A stretch of 12,697 nt of DNA from the NCBI GenBank assembly GCA_024640665.1, contig JAHEEO010000074.1, positions 1 to 12,697 of the forward strand, in the 5' to 3' direction. The notes beneath the pieces are model-generated. The model was given only the letters and a program-made list of their open reading frames with translations, was not told the origin of the DNA and did not search any database. This DNA comes from Rhodospirillales bacterium. Lineage in GTDB: Bacteria; Pseudomonadota; Gammaproteobacteria; Steroidobacterales; Rariloculaceae. A program made the translations under genes and the position numbers. Numbering within the stretch: the first letter of the stretch is position 1; every line of letters begins with the position of its first letter. Positions 1 to 7,413 of this stretch are shown here, in pieces.

Positions 1-301
1 GGTATTACCAGAGTGTAGCGACGCTCTGATCCAGGCAGTGTCAACTCATGCATGCCCGGTTTAGTGATGATTGGTTGCCCAAAGGTACTGCTGCTAAAGA
101 CCAATAGACTTAAAGCGATGTTCTTGACCATGTTCTTGCCTTTCGCAGTGAGTTGCGAGCGTTCTCAGGCCCACAGCATAAGCGATGAGCGTTCCAGAAT
201 CAGAGCAGTCCGCATTGATTCGGCGCGGCAACCTGTCTATCGTCAAGGGTGATTACTAGGCGTGGCAAACGGTCTGCCGATGCTGCAGACGAAGGGGGTC
301 G
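1..301. other. Leader/intergenic region upstream of the rightward operon
   Basis: No convincing gene is seen here. The only forward frame of any length (52-252, 66 codons) lacks a ribosome binding site and resembles no family I know. The stretch contains an imperfect hairpin at 9-28 (arms CAGAG and CTCTG, loop around TAGCGA). It also contains a tandem 12-bp repeat at 118-141 (ATGTTCTTGACC followed by ATGTTCTTGCCT, 10 of 12 identical) and a weak promoter candidate at 215-243. It most likely holds the promoter and control sites of the operon that starts at 302. Confidence 0.5.
215..243 (+). promoter_or_regulatory. Candidate sigma70-type promoter for the rightward operon
   Basis: TTGATT at 215-220 (4 of 6 matches to TTGACA) is followed by a 17-bp spacer and TATCGT at 238-243 (4 of 6 matches to TATAAT). 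Transcription would start near 250 and give a leader of about 50 nt before the ATG at 302. The spacing is ideal but both boxes are only moderate matches, so this is a candidate and not a firm call. Confidence 0.25.
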
Positions 302-2275
302 ATGAATATTCAATTATGGCGAACGGTCCTTACCGTGATTTGCCTGATCGCGGGGAGCGTTTCACTCGCCCAATCCACAGCAGATTCTGGTGCTATGGGC
401 GTCGCGTGGCCAAGCTACGGCGGCGACTTGGGCCATACGCGTTACGCGGCGCTCGATCAGATCGATGCCGGCAACTTCGGTTCGCTTGAGGTCGCCTGGC
501 GCTTCAGCGTCGCCAACCTGGGGCCAACGCCTGAATATCGTTTTCAGAGCACGCCGGTTATGGTGGACGGCGTGCTTTACACCACCGGTGGTACGCGCCG
601 CGCCGTGACTGCGCTCGATGCGACGACCGGCGAGCAGCTATGGATGTACAGCCTGGACGAGGGTGAACGCGGCGAAAACGCACCGCGCAAACTTTCGGGC
701 CGCGGCCTTGCCTTCTGGCGCGAGGGCACTGACAAGCGCGTGCTCTATGTGACCCCGGCTTATCGGCTTATCGCGTTGGATGCAGACACCGGCCGTCCGA
801 TCGAGAGCTTTGGGAATGATGGTCGCGTCGATCTTCGCGATGGACTCGAGCAGGGCGATGCTTGGGACACGAGCCAGATCGGACTGAACTCGCCGCCGAC
901 GATTGCGGACGGCGTGGTTATCGTCGGTGCGGCACATACGCCTTTTGCGCCAGCTGATCAGGCGACCAATGTTAAGGGCTATATCCGCGGCTACGATGTT
1001 GTCACGGGCAAATTACTGTGGACATTCCATACGGTGCCGCAGCCGGGTGAGCCCGGCTATGAGACTTGGCTCGATAATTCAGCTGAATCCGGCGGCGGGA
1101 ATGCCGGTGTGTGGGCTGCAATCTCAGCCGATGCGGCGCTCGGCCTTGCCTATTTGCCCGTCGAATCTCCTTACAGCGATATGTATGGCGGGCTGCGGCC
1201 TGGCCAGAATCTCTACGGTGAGAGTATTGTCGCCGTCGATCTGCAAACCGGCGAGCGGCGCTGGCACTATCAGCTCGTGCACCATCCACTGTGGGACTAT
1301 GACATTCCAGCTGCGCCGATCCTGGTCGATGCTGTCAAGGACGGCAAAACCATAAGAGCGCTCGCGCAAGCGACCAAGCAAGGGCTGCTGTTTGTCCTGA
1401 ACCGCGAAACCGGGGAGCCTGTCTGGCCAATCGAAGCAATGCCGGTGCCAGGTGGCAGCGTCGGTGGCGAGTGGTATTCGCCGACACAACCAATGCCGAC
1501 GATACGGTACGGTCACCAAGGAATAGCGACCGACGACCTGATCAACTTTACGCCGGCGCTGCGCGCCGAGGCCGAGCGCATCGTGTCTGAGCATCGAATC
1601 GGACCGATTTACACACCGGCTGTGCCGTTCGACCCGAATGGGCCTGTCAGTACGCTGATGGTTATGGGCGGGAGCAACTGGCCGGGCGGCGCCTACGATC
1701 CAGACTCGCACATTGTCTATGTCACGGCCAGCGTCGGCGTGAACAGCATGACGATCTGCCGCTACGCCGAGGGCTCGGCAATGCCGCGCGGTATCTGCCT
1801 GGGTCCGGACGCCGGTGCCTTCGGCGGCCTGCGCGGCATTAATGTTCAGGGTTTGCCGCTGTTGAAGCCCCCCTATGGCACGATTGCCGCGGTGGACCTT
1901 ACTAAGGGCGAGGTGCTTTGGGAAATTCCGAATGGCGACACACCCGAGGAGATTCGTGCACATCCGGCGCTCGCTGGAGTTGAGCTCGGCCGCACCGGCC
2001 GCGCCGGCCAGCCGCCCGGCGCACTTGCGACGAAGTCACTACTGATTGCAGCCGAACCCGGTTACGGACCAACGCTCGACGGGCGTCGCGGTTCGATGCT
2101 CCGAGCTTACGACAAAGCCACCGGCCGGGAACTGGCGGCGCTGCAGCTGCCCGCGCCGCAGAGCGGTTCTCCAATGACATACATGTGGAATGGCCGCCAG
2201 TATCTCGTCATCGCCGTAAGCGGGCCCGGTTATCCCGGCGAACTGATCGCGTTCACGGCGCCGGCGGATTTGTAA
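302..2275 (+). CDS. Periplasmic PQQ-dependent dehydrogenase, glucose dehydrogenase-like
   Basis: A 657-residue quinoprotein that should oxidise a sugar or alcohol using pyrroloquinoline quinone and a divalent metal. A hydrophobic signal peptide spans about residues 1-24 (ending near SLAQS). The mature part opens with WPSYGGDLGHTRYAALDQI (36-54), typical of the glucose dehydrogenase branch. Propeller repeats of the A-x-D-x-x-T-G-x-x-x-W kind are visible (for example 104-114). W271 is the likely PQQ-stacking Trp. HHPLWDYD (327-334) carries the presumed catalytic Asp332, as in HHDLWDMD of E. coli Gcd. SPMTYMWNGRQYLVI near the C-terminus is the usual last blade. It lacks the five-helix membrane anchor of Gcd and a vicinal Cys pair. 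The start at 302 is backed by an AAGGGGG ribosome site at 292-298. It is the first gene of the operon and is followed by a cytochrome, its probable electron acceptor. The true substrate is unknown. Confidence 0.9.
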   Translation: MNIQLWRTVLTVICLIAGSVSLAQSTADSGAMGVAWPSYGGDLGHTRYAALDQIDAGNFGSLEVAWRFSVANLGPTPEYRFQSTPVMVDGVLYTTGGTRRAVTALDATTGEQLWMYSLDEGERGENAPRKLSGRGLAFWREGTDKRVLYVTPAYRLIALDADTGRPIESFGNDGRVDLRDGLEQGDAWDTSQIGLNSPPTIADGVVIVGAAHTPFAPADQATNVKGYIRGYDVVTGKLLWTFHTVPQPGEPGYETWLDNSAESGGGNAGVWAAISADAALGLAYLPVESPYSDMYGGLRPGQNLYGESIVAVDLQTGERRWHYQLVHHPLWDYDIPAAPILVDAVKDGKTIRALAQATKQGLLFVLNRETGEPVWPIEAMPVPGGSVGGEWYSPTQPMPTIRYGHQGIATDDLINFTPALRAEAERIVSEHRIGPIYTPAVPFDPNGPVSTLMVMGGSNWPGGAYDPDSHIVYVTASVGVNSMTICRYAEGSAMPRGICLGPDAGAFGGLRGINVQGLPLLKPPYGTIAAVDLTKGEVLWEIPNGDTPEEIRAHPALAGVELGRTGRAGQPPGALATKSLLIAAEPGYGPTLDGRRGSMLRAYDKATGRELAALQLPAPQSGSPMTYMWNGRQYLVIAVSGPGYPGELIAFTAPADL

Positions 2276-2291
2276 AGAGTTCAGAAAGGCT

Positions 2292-2305
2292 GCCGCAAAG
2301 GCGGC
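2292..2305 (+). other. Intercistronic hairpin before the diheme cytochrome gene
   Basis: Perfect 5-bp arms GCCGC (2292-2296) and GCGGC (2301-2305) enclose a 4-nt loop, in the 50-bp gap after the first quinoprotein gene. There is no U-tract, so it is not an intrinsic terminator. It could be a processing or stabilising structure that separates expression of the two genes, or chance in GC-rich DNA. Confidence 0.3.
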
Positions 2306-2325
2306 GCGTAGAGAAGGGCGAAAGC

Positions 2326-3093
2326 ATGAAGAGGTTTATTCCAACACTGTTGTTAGTGCTAGCGGTTGGTGCTGGGTCGCGAGTAATTGCACAGCACGCG
2401 ACGGCATTTGATATCGAGGACGGTGGCCGCGCATTCGAAAGTACCTGTGCCGGTTGTCATGGGCCGGACGGTAATCTCATCGCCGGCATTGATTTTCGCC
2501 GCGGTGTGTTTCGACGGCCGCTGACAGACGCTGAAATCGTGGCAATTATTTTGCGCGGCATTCCGAATACGCCGATGCCGGCAACGCCTGGGATGAACGA
2601 AGAGCAGGCAACGCAGATCGTCGCGTATCTGCGCTCGCTGCCGGAAACATTTACTGAGCCCAGCACAGTCGGCGACGCGGCACGCGGGCAAGCAATTTTT
2701 GCGGGCGAAGGCCAATGCCTGGATTGCCACAGTGTCGCCGGTGAGGGCTCACGGCTGGGGCCGGACCTGAGTCGCATCGGGCTTGATCGCCGTGCTGCCG
2801 AGATCGAACTTTCGCTGCTCGACCCGGATGCCGAAATCCAGCCCACCAATCGGTTTGTAACGGTAACGCCACGGCGTGCCGAGCCGGTTACAGGCCGGCT
2901 GCTTAACCACGATACTTTCACTGTGCAGCTCATGCTCGCCGATGAGCGTCTGCAATTGTTCGAAAAATCGGAACTGCGAGACTTGGCTTTTGTCGCTTCG
3001 CCAATGCCCTCATATCGTGGCAGCTTGGACGCGCAGGCGCTTGCCGACGTCTTGAGTTACCTTGTTTCATTACGCGGAGATTCCCTGCCATGA
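2326..3093 (+). CDS. Secreted diheme cytochrome c
   Basis: A 255-residue exported protein with a signal peptide (about 1-22, ending VIAQ) and two heme c attachment motifs, CAGCH at 41-45 and CLDCH at 131-135. M84 or M90 may be the distal ligand of the first heme and M227 (SPMPSY) that of the second. The first half is an ordinary class I cytochrome fold. The second half resembles the heme-binding domain described from Pirellula/Verrucomicrobium-type proteins: an insert after the heme motif (about 170-215) precedes the Met and the final D-x-L-S-Y-L helix. It most likely carries electrons from the flanking quinoproteins to a terminal oxidase. I chose the ATG at 2326 over the in-frame upstream ATG at 2185, which lies inside the previous gene; AGAAGG lies at 2312-2317. 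Its stop overlaps the next start by ATGA, implying translational coupling. Confidence 0.9.
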   Translation: MKRFIPTLLLVLAVGAGSRVIAQHATAFDIEDGGRAFESTCAGCHGPDGNLIAGIDFRRGVFRRPLTDAEIVAIILRGIPNTPMPATPGMNEEQATQIVAYLRSLPETFTEPSTVGDAARGQAIFAGEGQCLDCHSVAGEGSRLGPDLSRIGLDRRAAEIELSLLDPDAEIQPTNRFVTVTPRRAEPVTGRLLNHDTFTVQLMLADERLQLFEKSELRDLAFVASPMPSYRGSLDAQALADVLSYLVSLRGDSLP

Positions 3094-4730
3094 GAAACTT
3101 TCACCGCAGTCTACTGGCGCTTGCGTTCAGCCTTGCCGCATCGCTTGCGGCATTGCCCGCCGTTCAGGCGCAGGTGAGTTTTGAGCGTATTCTCAATGCC
3201 GAACGCGAACCGGAGAACTGGTTGAGCTACTCGGCTACGCTCGACAATCAGCGCTATAGCCGGCTCGACTCAATAAATACTCGCAACGTCGCTGAGCTCG
3301 AGCTTGCCTGGGTCTGGCAGGCGCGCTCGCTCGAGAAATTCGAAGCAACACCGCTCGTCGTCGACGGCATCCTGTATACCGTTCAGGCGCCTAATGATGT
3401 TGTAGCGCTCGATGCGGCCACGGGGCGAGTGTTCTGGACCTATCACCACGAGCCGTCACCGCTGGCGCGCACCTGCTGCGGGCGCGTGAATCGCGGCCTC
3501 GCAATCGTCGGCGACACTTTGTTCATGGGTACGATCGATGCGCACCTGCTGGCAATCGATGCGAAGAGCGGGGCACTCATCTGGGATACAACGGTGGCTG
3601 ACGCGGCCGAGAACTATTCGATTACGATGGCGCCGATGGTCGTCCGCGACAAAGTCATGATTGGCACGGCTGGTGGCGATTTTGCAACGCGCGGGCAAAT
3701 CGCTGCATTTGATGTCGCGACTGGCAAAGAGTTATGGCGCTTCCACACAATTCCGGCCCCTGGTGAGCCGGGGAACGAAACATGGGCCGGGGATTCCTGG
3801 AAGACCGGCGGCGCTGCCGTCTGGAATGCGGGCGCCTACGATCCGGAGTCGAATCTGGGATTCTGGGGTACGGGAAATCCGCAACCGGATTGGGATGGAC
3901 GTGAGCGTCGCGGCGACAACCTCTACAGTGATAGCGTCGTCGCGCTCGACGTCGACACCGGCGAGCTGGCCTGGCACTTTCAATTCACGCCGCACGACGA
4001 ACTTGACTACGACTCGACACAAGTGCCTGTGCTGGCCGATATCGTTTGGCGTGGCGAGCCCCGCCGTGTAATGCTTTGGGCGAATCGCAACGGGCTCATG
4101 TATGTGCTCGATCGGGTCACCGGAAAGTTTCTGTTCGGTAAGCCTTACGTCGAAGTGAATTGGATGGACGGCTTCGATGCCAACGGCCGGCCACAGCGTG
4201 TGCCCGGAATGTTGCCATCGCCGGAGGGGACATTGATCCGACCGCACGTGCACGGCGCGGTCAATTGGGCACCGCCATCCTTCAGCCCCCGCACAGGACT
4301 GTTTTACGTCTCGCACTGGGAAAACTCCGGCATCATGGCCATTGAAGGGCAGTTTCCGCAGCCCGTCGGTATCAACCGCCGGCAGACGGCAATGGGCCAG
4401 GTAAATCTCGAGCCGTTCTTTAATAACGACGACGAAGCTTATGGCGTAGTCCGCGCTTACGATCCCGATACCCTCGAGCCGGTCTGGGAATTCAAGATGA
4501 CAGATATCACTTGGGGTGGCGTGCTGACGACAGCCGGTGATCTTGCGTTCGGCGGTGGCAGGGAAGGCTACCTGCTTGGACTCGATGCACGCAGCGGTGA
4601 ATTGCTGTGGCGGGCTTCGCTGGGTGGACAGATCAGCAGCGCGCCGATGAGCTACGCGGTGAACGGGAAGCAATTCATCGCGATTGCTGCCGGCAGTGCG
4701 CTGTTTACGTTTGTACTGCCGGAGCGCTAG
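3090..4730 (+). CDS. Periplasmic PQQ-dependent alcohol dehydrogenase, lanthanide-type signature
   Basis: A 546-residue quinoprotein of the methanol/ethanol dehydrogenase class with a signal peptide of about 28 residues (cut near AVQA). C129-C130 in TCCGRVNRG is the vicinal disulfide over PQQ that typifies this class. W245 (AAVWNAGAYDP) matches the PQQ-stacking Trp. Metal ligands by motif comparison are D197 (GGDFATRG, where MxaF/XoxF have Glu), N263 (GTGNPQP), and D306 plus D308 (HDELDYD). MxaF has Ala at the second Asp position, whereas XoxF and PedH have Asp, which binds the lanthanide. No heme motif is present, so it should donate electrons to a separate cytochrome, probably the one just upstream with which it overlaps by 4 nt. 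GGAG at 3076-3079 can serve as ribosome site. At 546 residues it is slightly shorter than MxaF or XoxF. The substrate is unknown; a primary or secondary alcohol is likely. Confidence 0.9.
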   Translation: MRNFHRSLLALAFSLAASLAALPAVQAQVSFERILNAEREPENWLSYSATLDNQRYSRLDSINTRNVAELELAWVWQARSLEKFEATPLVVDGILYTVQAPNDVVALDAATGRVFWTYHHEPSPLARTCCGRVNRGLAIVGDTLFMGTIDAHLLAIDAKSGALIWDTTVADAAENYSITMAPMVVRDKVMIGTAGGDFATRGQIAAFDVATGKELWRFHTIPAPGEPGNETWAGDSWKTGGAAVWNAGAYDPESNLGFWGTGNPQPDWDGRERRGDNLYSDSVVALDVDTGELAWHFQFTPHDELDYDSTQVPVLADIVWRGEPRRVMLWANRNGLMYVLDRVTGKFLFGKPYVEVNWMDGFDANGRPQRVPGMLPSPEGTLIRPHVHGAVNWAPPSFSPRTGLFYVSHWENSGIMAIEGQFPQPVGINRRQTAMGQVNLEPFFNNDDEAYGVVRAYDPDTLEPVWEFKMTDITWGGVLTTAGDLAFGGGREGYLLGLDARSGELLWRASLGGQISSAPMSYAVNGKQFIAIAAGSALFTFVLPER

Positions 4731-4734
4731 AGCT

Positions 4735-5226
4735 GTGCGACTGCAAAGTTTCGGCGTCTTCCGCGCCTTCAGTACCTTTGGCATGCTGGCCATTAGCGGG
4801 TTTGTCCTGGCACAGTCATCGGGCAATTTCACGGCACGCTTGAGCTGGGTGCCTATCAGCTTGGCGCAGCAAAAATTGGTGGCCGGGGAGGGCTCTGCGA
4901 CGGCGACGCTTGCTCGCGCCCGACTGACTATAAACGGCACCTTTGTCGGCTTGCCTGAAGCTGCAACGATAGCGCGTCTGCACTACGGTGCGGCCACTGG
5001 CGCGCGGGGTCCGGCCATCGCCGAACTTGAAGTGACGCACGCCACAGATGGCGCGATAGCCGGCGAAGTTCAACTGGACCGCGAACAGCGCGCGGCGCTC
5101 CTGGCAGGCCAGCTCTATATTCAGTTGTATGCAGAACGAGGGGTGCCGCCGGACGATGCTGTGCTGCGCGGTTGGCTGCTCAGGGATACGACATCGGCAT
5201 CTGCCGGGCGTCGCAATGAACGTTGA
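4735..5226 (+). CDS. Small secreted CHRD-domain protein (GTG start)
   Basis: A 163-residue protein beginning at a GTG only 4 nt after the preceding stop, with GGAG at 4721-4724. This start gives a compact signal peptide (MRLQSFGV to about FVLAQ, residue 27). The in-frame ATG at 4684 would lie inside the upstream gene. Residues 31-149 fit the CHRD fold, first noted in chordin: FTARLSW at 32-38, LHYGAATGARGPAIAEL at 82-98, and LLAGQLYIQLY with LRGWLL at 122-149. CHRD domains are beta-rich and of uncertain function in bacteria. The copy is divergent: positions that often carry His in the family (H-I-H and N-V-H-T) read R-L-H and Q-L-Y here. It sits between two quinoprotein genes and may be a structural or docking partner; that is inference. 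Confidence 0.75.
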   Translation: MRLQSFGVFRAFSTFGMLAISGFVLAQSSGNFTARLSWVPISLAQQKLVAGEGSATATLARARLTINGTFVGLPEAATIARLHYGAATGARGPAIAELEVTHATDGAIAGEVQLDREQRAALLAGQLYIQLYAERGVPPDDAVLRGWLLRDTTSASAGRRNER

Positions 5227-5251
5227 TGCAATGAACAAGGACACAAGAACT

Positions 5252-7351
5252 ATGCGGCAGATCCCGAGGCTGTTTACGCTGAGCTGTGCTGCCGTGCTTG
5301 CGCTGACGGCAACCGCGGCATGGTCATACACGCAAGAGCAGGCAGCCGCTGGCGGCGCCGCATACGTGCAGCGGTGCGCGATTTGTCACGGTGCCAATCT
5401 GCGGCAGCTACCGGACGCGCTTATCGCGGGGCGGGAATTCGTCGCGAAGTGGGGCAACCGTAGCGTCAACGAATTGGTGACACATATTCAGTCATCGATG
5501 CCGCCCGATGATCCCGGTGGGCTGCCGGCAGAAACCTATCTGCAGATATCCGCTTATGTTTTGCAGGCCAACGGCGGCGTCCCTGACGGGCAGGCGATGA
5601 CAGTTGCTACGGCGGTGCGAATCGGGGCTAGCCTGACGGCGGAGCAGCCTGCCGGACCAATAGCGCTTGCTGGCGCGCAGTCACCTCAAGAACCTACCGG
5701 CGTCACTGTGGCGGGTACCGTCCCGAATTTCGTTCCAGTGAACGAAGACTTGCTGCGCGAACCCGACGACGGCGACTGGCTGATGCTGCGCCGCGACTAC
5801 AGCGCGTCGAGTTACAGCCCACTCGAACAGATCACCACCGACAATGCGCATTTGCTGCAGCTTGCCTGGATATGGCCGATGCGCGAAGGCGGTACCAACC
5901 AGCCGGCGCCGCTCGCCTACAACGGCACGCTCTATCTCGCCAACACCGGCGGGATCGTGCAGGCGCTGGACGGCCGTAACGGGCAGCTGATCTGGGAGCA
6001 CAGTGTTGGCGCAGAGGTCGCTCCGCGGGGACTGGCACTCTACAACAATATGCTGATTTTTCAGAGTGCACCGGGATGGGCTATTCGGGCACAGGAAGCG
6101 CGCTTGATCGCACTCGATGCACGCACTGGTGAAACGATTTGGGACGTTGTCATGCCGGATGTTTATGCTTCGAATAGCGGCCCCATAGTGGCAGGCGGCC
6201 TGATCATTCAGGGCATGGGTACCTGCTCGATATACGAAGACAAGAAATGCCTGATCAGCGCATACGATCCGGCAACTGGTGCACCGCGCTGGCGTTTTCG
6301 AACCATCGCGCTGTCGGATGAGCCCGGCGGTGACACCTGGGGCGGACTCGCGGATATTTACCGTGCCGGCGGCGAAACTTGGATCACCGGCAGCTACGAT
6401 CCGGAGCTCAACTTGACCTATTGGGGTACGGCCCAGGCCAAGCCCTGGATGCCCCCTAGCCGTGGTATGAATGCCCGCGACGATGCGCTATATACAAGTT
6501 CCACTGTTGCACTCGACGTCGCTACCGGCGAGCTCGCATGGCATTACTCCCACGCGCCGGGCGAAACGTTTGATCTCGATGTCGTTTTCGAGCGTGTACT
6601 TGTCGATGCCGGCAACGAGAAGTGGGTGCTGTCTGCTGGCAAGGACGGAGTGCTGTGGAAACATGATCGGGTGACAGGCGCGTACATCGATCACGCGGAG
6701 ACGGTGTTTCAAAACGTTTGGGCACGCTTCGATCCGGAGACAGGTCGGCCGCAATATCGCGACGATATTTTGGATGTGAAAGTTGGCGAGTGGCTCGATG
6801 GCTGCCCAAGCACCGCCGGTGGCAAGAATTGGCATGCGATGAGTTTTCACCGACCATCGCGCCAGCTCATCATTCCGTTGAGTCAAAGCTGTGTGTCGAT
6901 GCGCGCGCAGCCCGTTGAGCAGGTGCCGGGCGGTGGCAGCGGCGGCGGTGCGGATCGCCGTTTCTTCGAGATGCCTGGAACGAACGGAAACGTTGGGAAG
7001 CTGGCTGCGTTCAACGTCGATACGCTCGAAGAAAGTTGGTCGCTCGAACAGCGTGCTTCGTTCATGACGTCGGTGCTTTCAACCGCCGGTGGTCTGGCGT
7101 TCGCAGGCGATCTCGACCGCGGTTTCAAAGCCGTCGACGTGCGCGACGGCAGTGTGGTCTGGGAGACGCGACTCGCCACGTCGGTACAGGGTTTTCCAAT
7201 CAGTTTCGCTGCAGACGGCCGGCAGTACATTGCCGTGGCAACTGGACTCGGCGGCGGCAGTCCGCGCGGTGTGCCGGCCACTATTACGCCCGAGATACGT
7301 TCACCAAACCGCGGTCACGCGCTGTATGTTTTTGCATTGCCTCGGCAATGA
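5252..7351 (+). CDS. Cytochrome c-PQQ dehydrogenase fusion (N-terminal heme)
   Basis: A 699-residue quinohemoprotein. A signal peptide (1-25, ending TAAWS) is followed by a class I cytochrome c domain with CAICH at 42-46 and probable distal M83 (SSMPPDDPGG). A linker (about 110-170) leads to a PQQ propeller from DWLMLRRDYSASSYSPL (175-191) to VFALP at the C-terminus. W377 (GGETWITGSYDP) is the likely PQQ-stacking Trp. D441 and D443 (FDLD) match the catalytic and second Asp. The vicinal Cys pair is absent and the usual metal Asn position reads Q395 (GTAQAKPW). Heme-first order is known in polyvinyl alcohol dehydrogenase, whereas most quinohemoprotein alcohol dehydrogenases carry heme at the C-terminus. 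I chose the ATG at 5252 (AAGGA at 5237-5241) because it gives a clean signal peptide; in-frame ATGs at 5216 and 5231 are possible. It is a paralogue of the convergent gene at 7414-9519. Confidence 0.88.
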   Translation: MRQIPRLFTLSCAAVLALTATAAWSYTQEQAAAGGAAYVQRCAICHGANLRQLPDALIAGREFVAKWGNRSVNELVTHIQSSMPPDDPGGLPAETYLQISAYVLQANGGVPDGQAMTVATAVRIGASLTAEQPAGPIALAGAQSPQEPTGVTVAGTVPNFVPVNEDLLREPDDGDWLMLRRDYSASSYSPLEQITTDNAHLLQLAWIWPMREGGTNQPAPLAYNGTLYLANTGGIVQALDGRNGQLIWEHSVGAEVAPRGLALYNNMLIFQSAPGWAIRAQEARLIALDARTGETIWDVVMPDVYASNSGPIVAGGLIIQGMGTCSIYEDKKCLISAYDPATGAPRWRFRTIALSDEPGGDTWGGLADIYRAGGETWITGSYDPELNLTYWGTAQAKPWMPPSRGMNARDDALYTSSTVALDVATGELAWHYSHAPGETFDLDVVFERVLVDAGNEKWVLSAGKDGVLWKHDRVTGAYIDHAETVFQNVWARFDPETGRPQYRDDILDVKVGEWLDGCPSTAGGKNWHAMSFHRPSRQLIIPLSQSCVSMRAQPVEQVPGGGSGGGADRRFFEMPGTNGNVGKLAAFNVDTLEESWSLEQRASFMTSVLSTAGGLAFAGDLDRGFKAVDVRDGSVVWETRLATSVQGFPISFAADGRQYIAVATGLGGGSPRGVPATITPEIRSPNRGHALYVFALPRQ

Positions 7352-7391
7352 CAAGCGCGCTGCAAGTCAAACAGTCGGCGGCATAAAGGCG

Positions 7392-7413
7392 TTTTAGCCC
7401 GCGAGGGCAAAAA
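7392..7413. other. Near-perfect inverted repeat between the convergent fusion genes
   Basis: TTTTA-GCCC-GCGA-GGGC-AAAAA forms a stem of GCCC/GGGC extended by four T-A pairs across one A-A mismatch. Read rightward the loop is GCGA, a GNRA tetraloop. It lies 40 bp past the rightward stop and directly abuts the leftward stop (7414-7416). In both directions the T-tract precedes the stem and the A-tract follows it, the reverse of an intrinsic terminator. It may act as a 3'-end stabilising hairpin. No other terminator is visible in the 62-bp gap. Confidence 0.45.

Noticed and set aside
157..194. Direct repeat GAGCGTTC at 157-164 and 187-194, 30 bp apart
   Set aside because: The helical spacing is attractive, but an 8-bp repeat somewhere in 300 bp is expected by chance.
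52..252. 66-codon forward reading frame before the first gene
   Set aside because: It has no ribosome site, no family resemblance and a Ser/Arg-rich tail typical of non-coding frames.
1124..1963. 279-codon reading frame on the minus strand
   Set aside because: It is a shadow of the first quinoprotein gene, with no plausible start context or domain.
3090..4730. Naming the alcohol dehydrogenase xoxF or exaA
   Set aside because: The class is clear but D197 and overall motif differences mean orthology to either cannot be claimed by eye.
3732..4940. 402-codon reading frame on the minus strand
   Set aside because: It is antisense to the alcohol dehydrogenase gene, whose translation is clearly real. 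Its own product resembles no family and is rich in residues typical of shadow frames in GC-rich DNA.
7392..7413. Bidirectional intrinsic terminator
   Set aside because: The stem is followed by A residues on both strands, not by a U-tract, so the usual requirement is not met.
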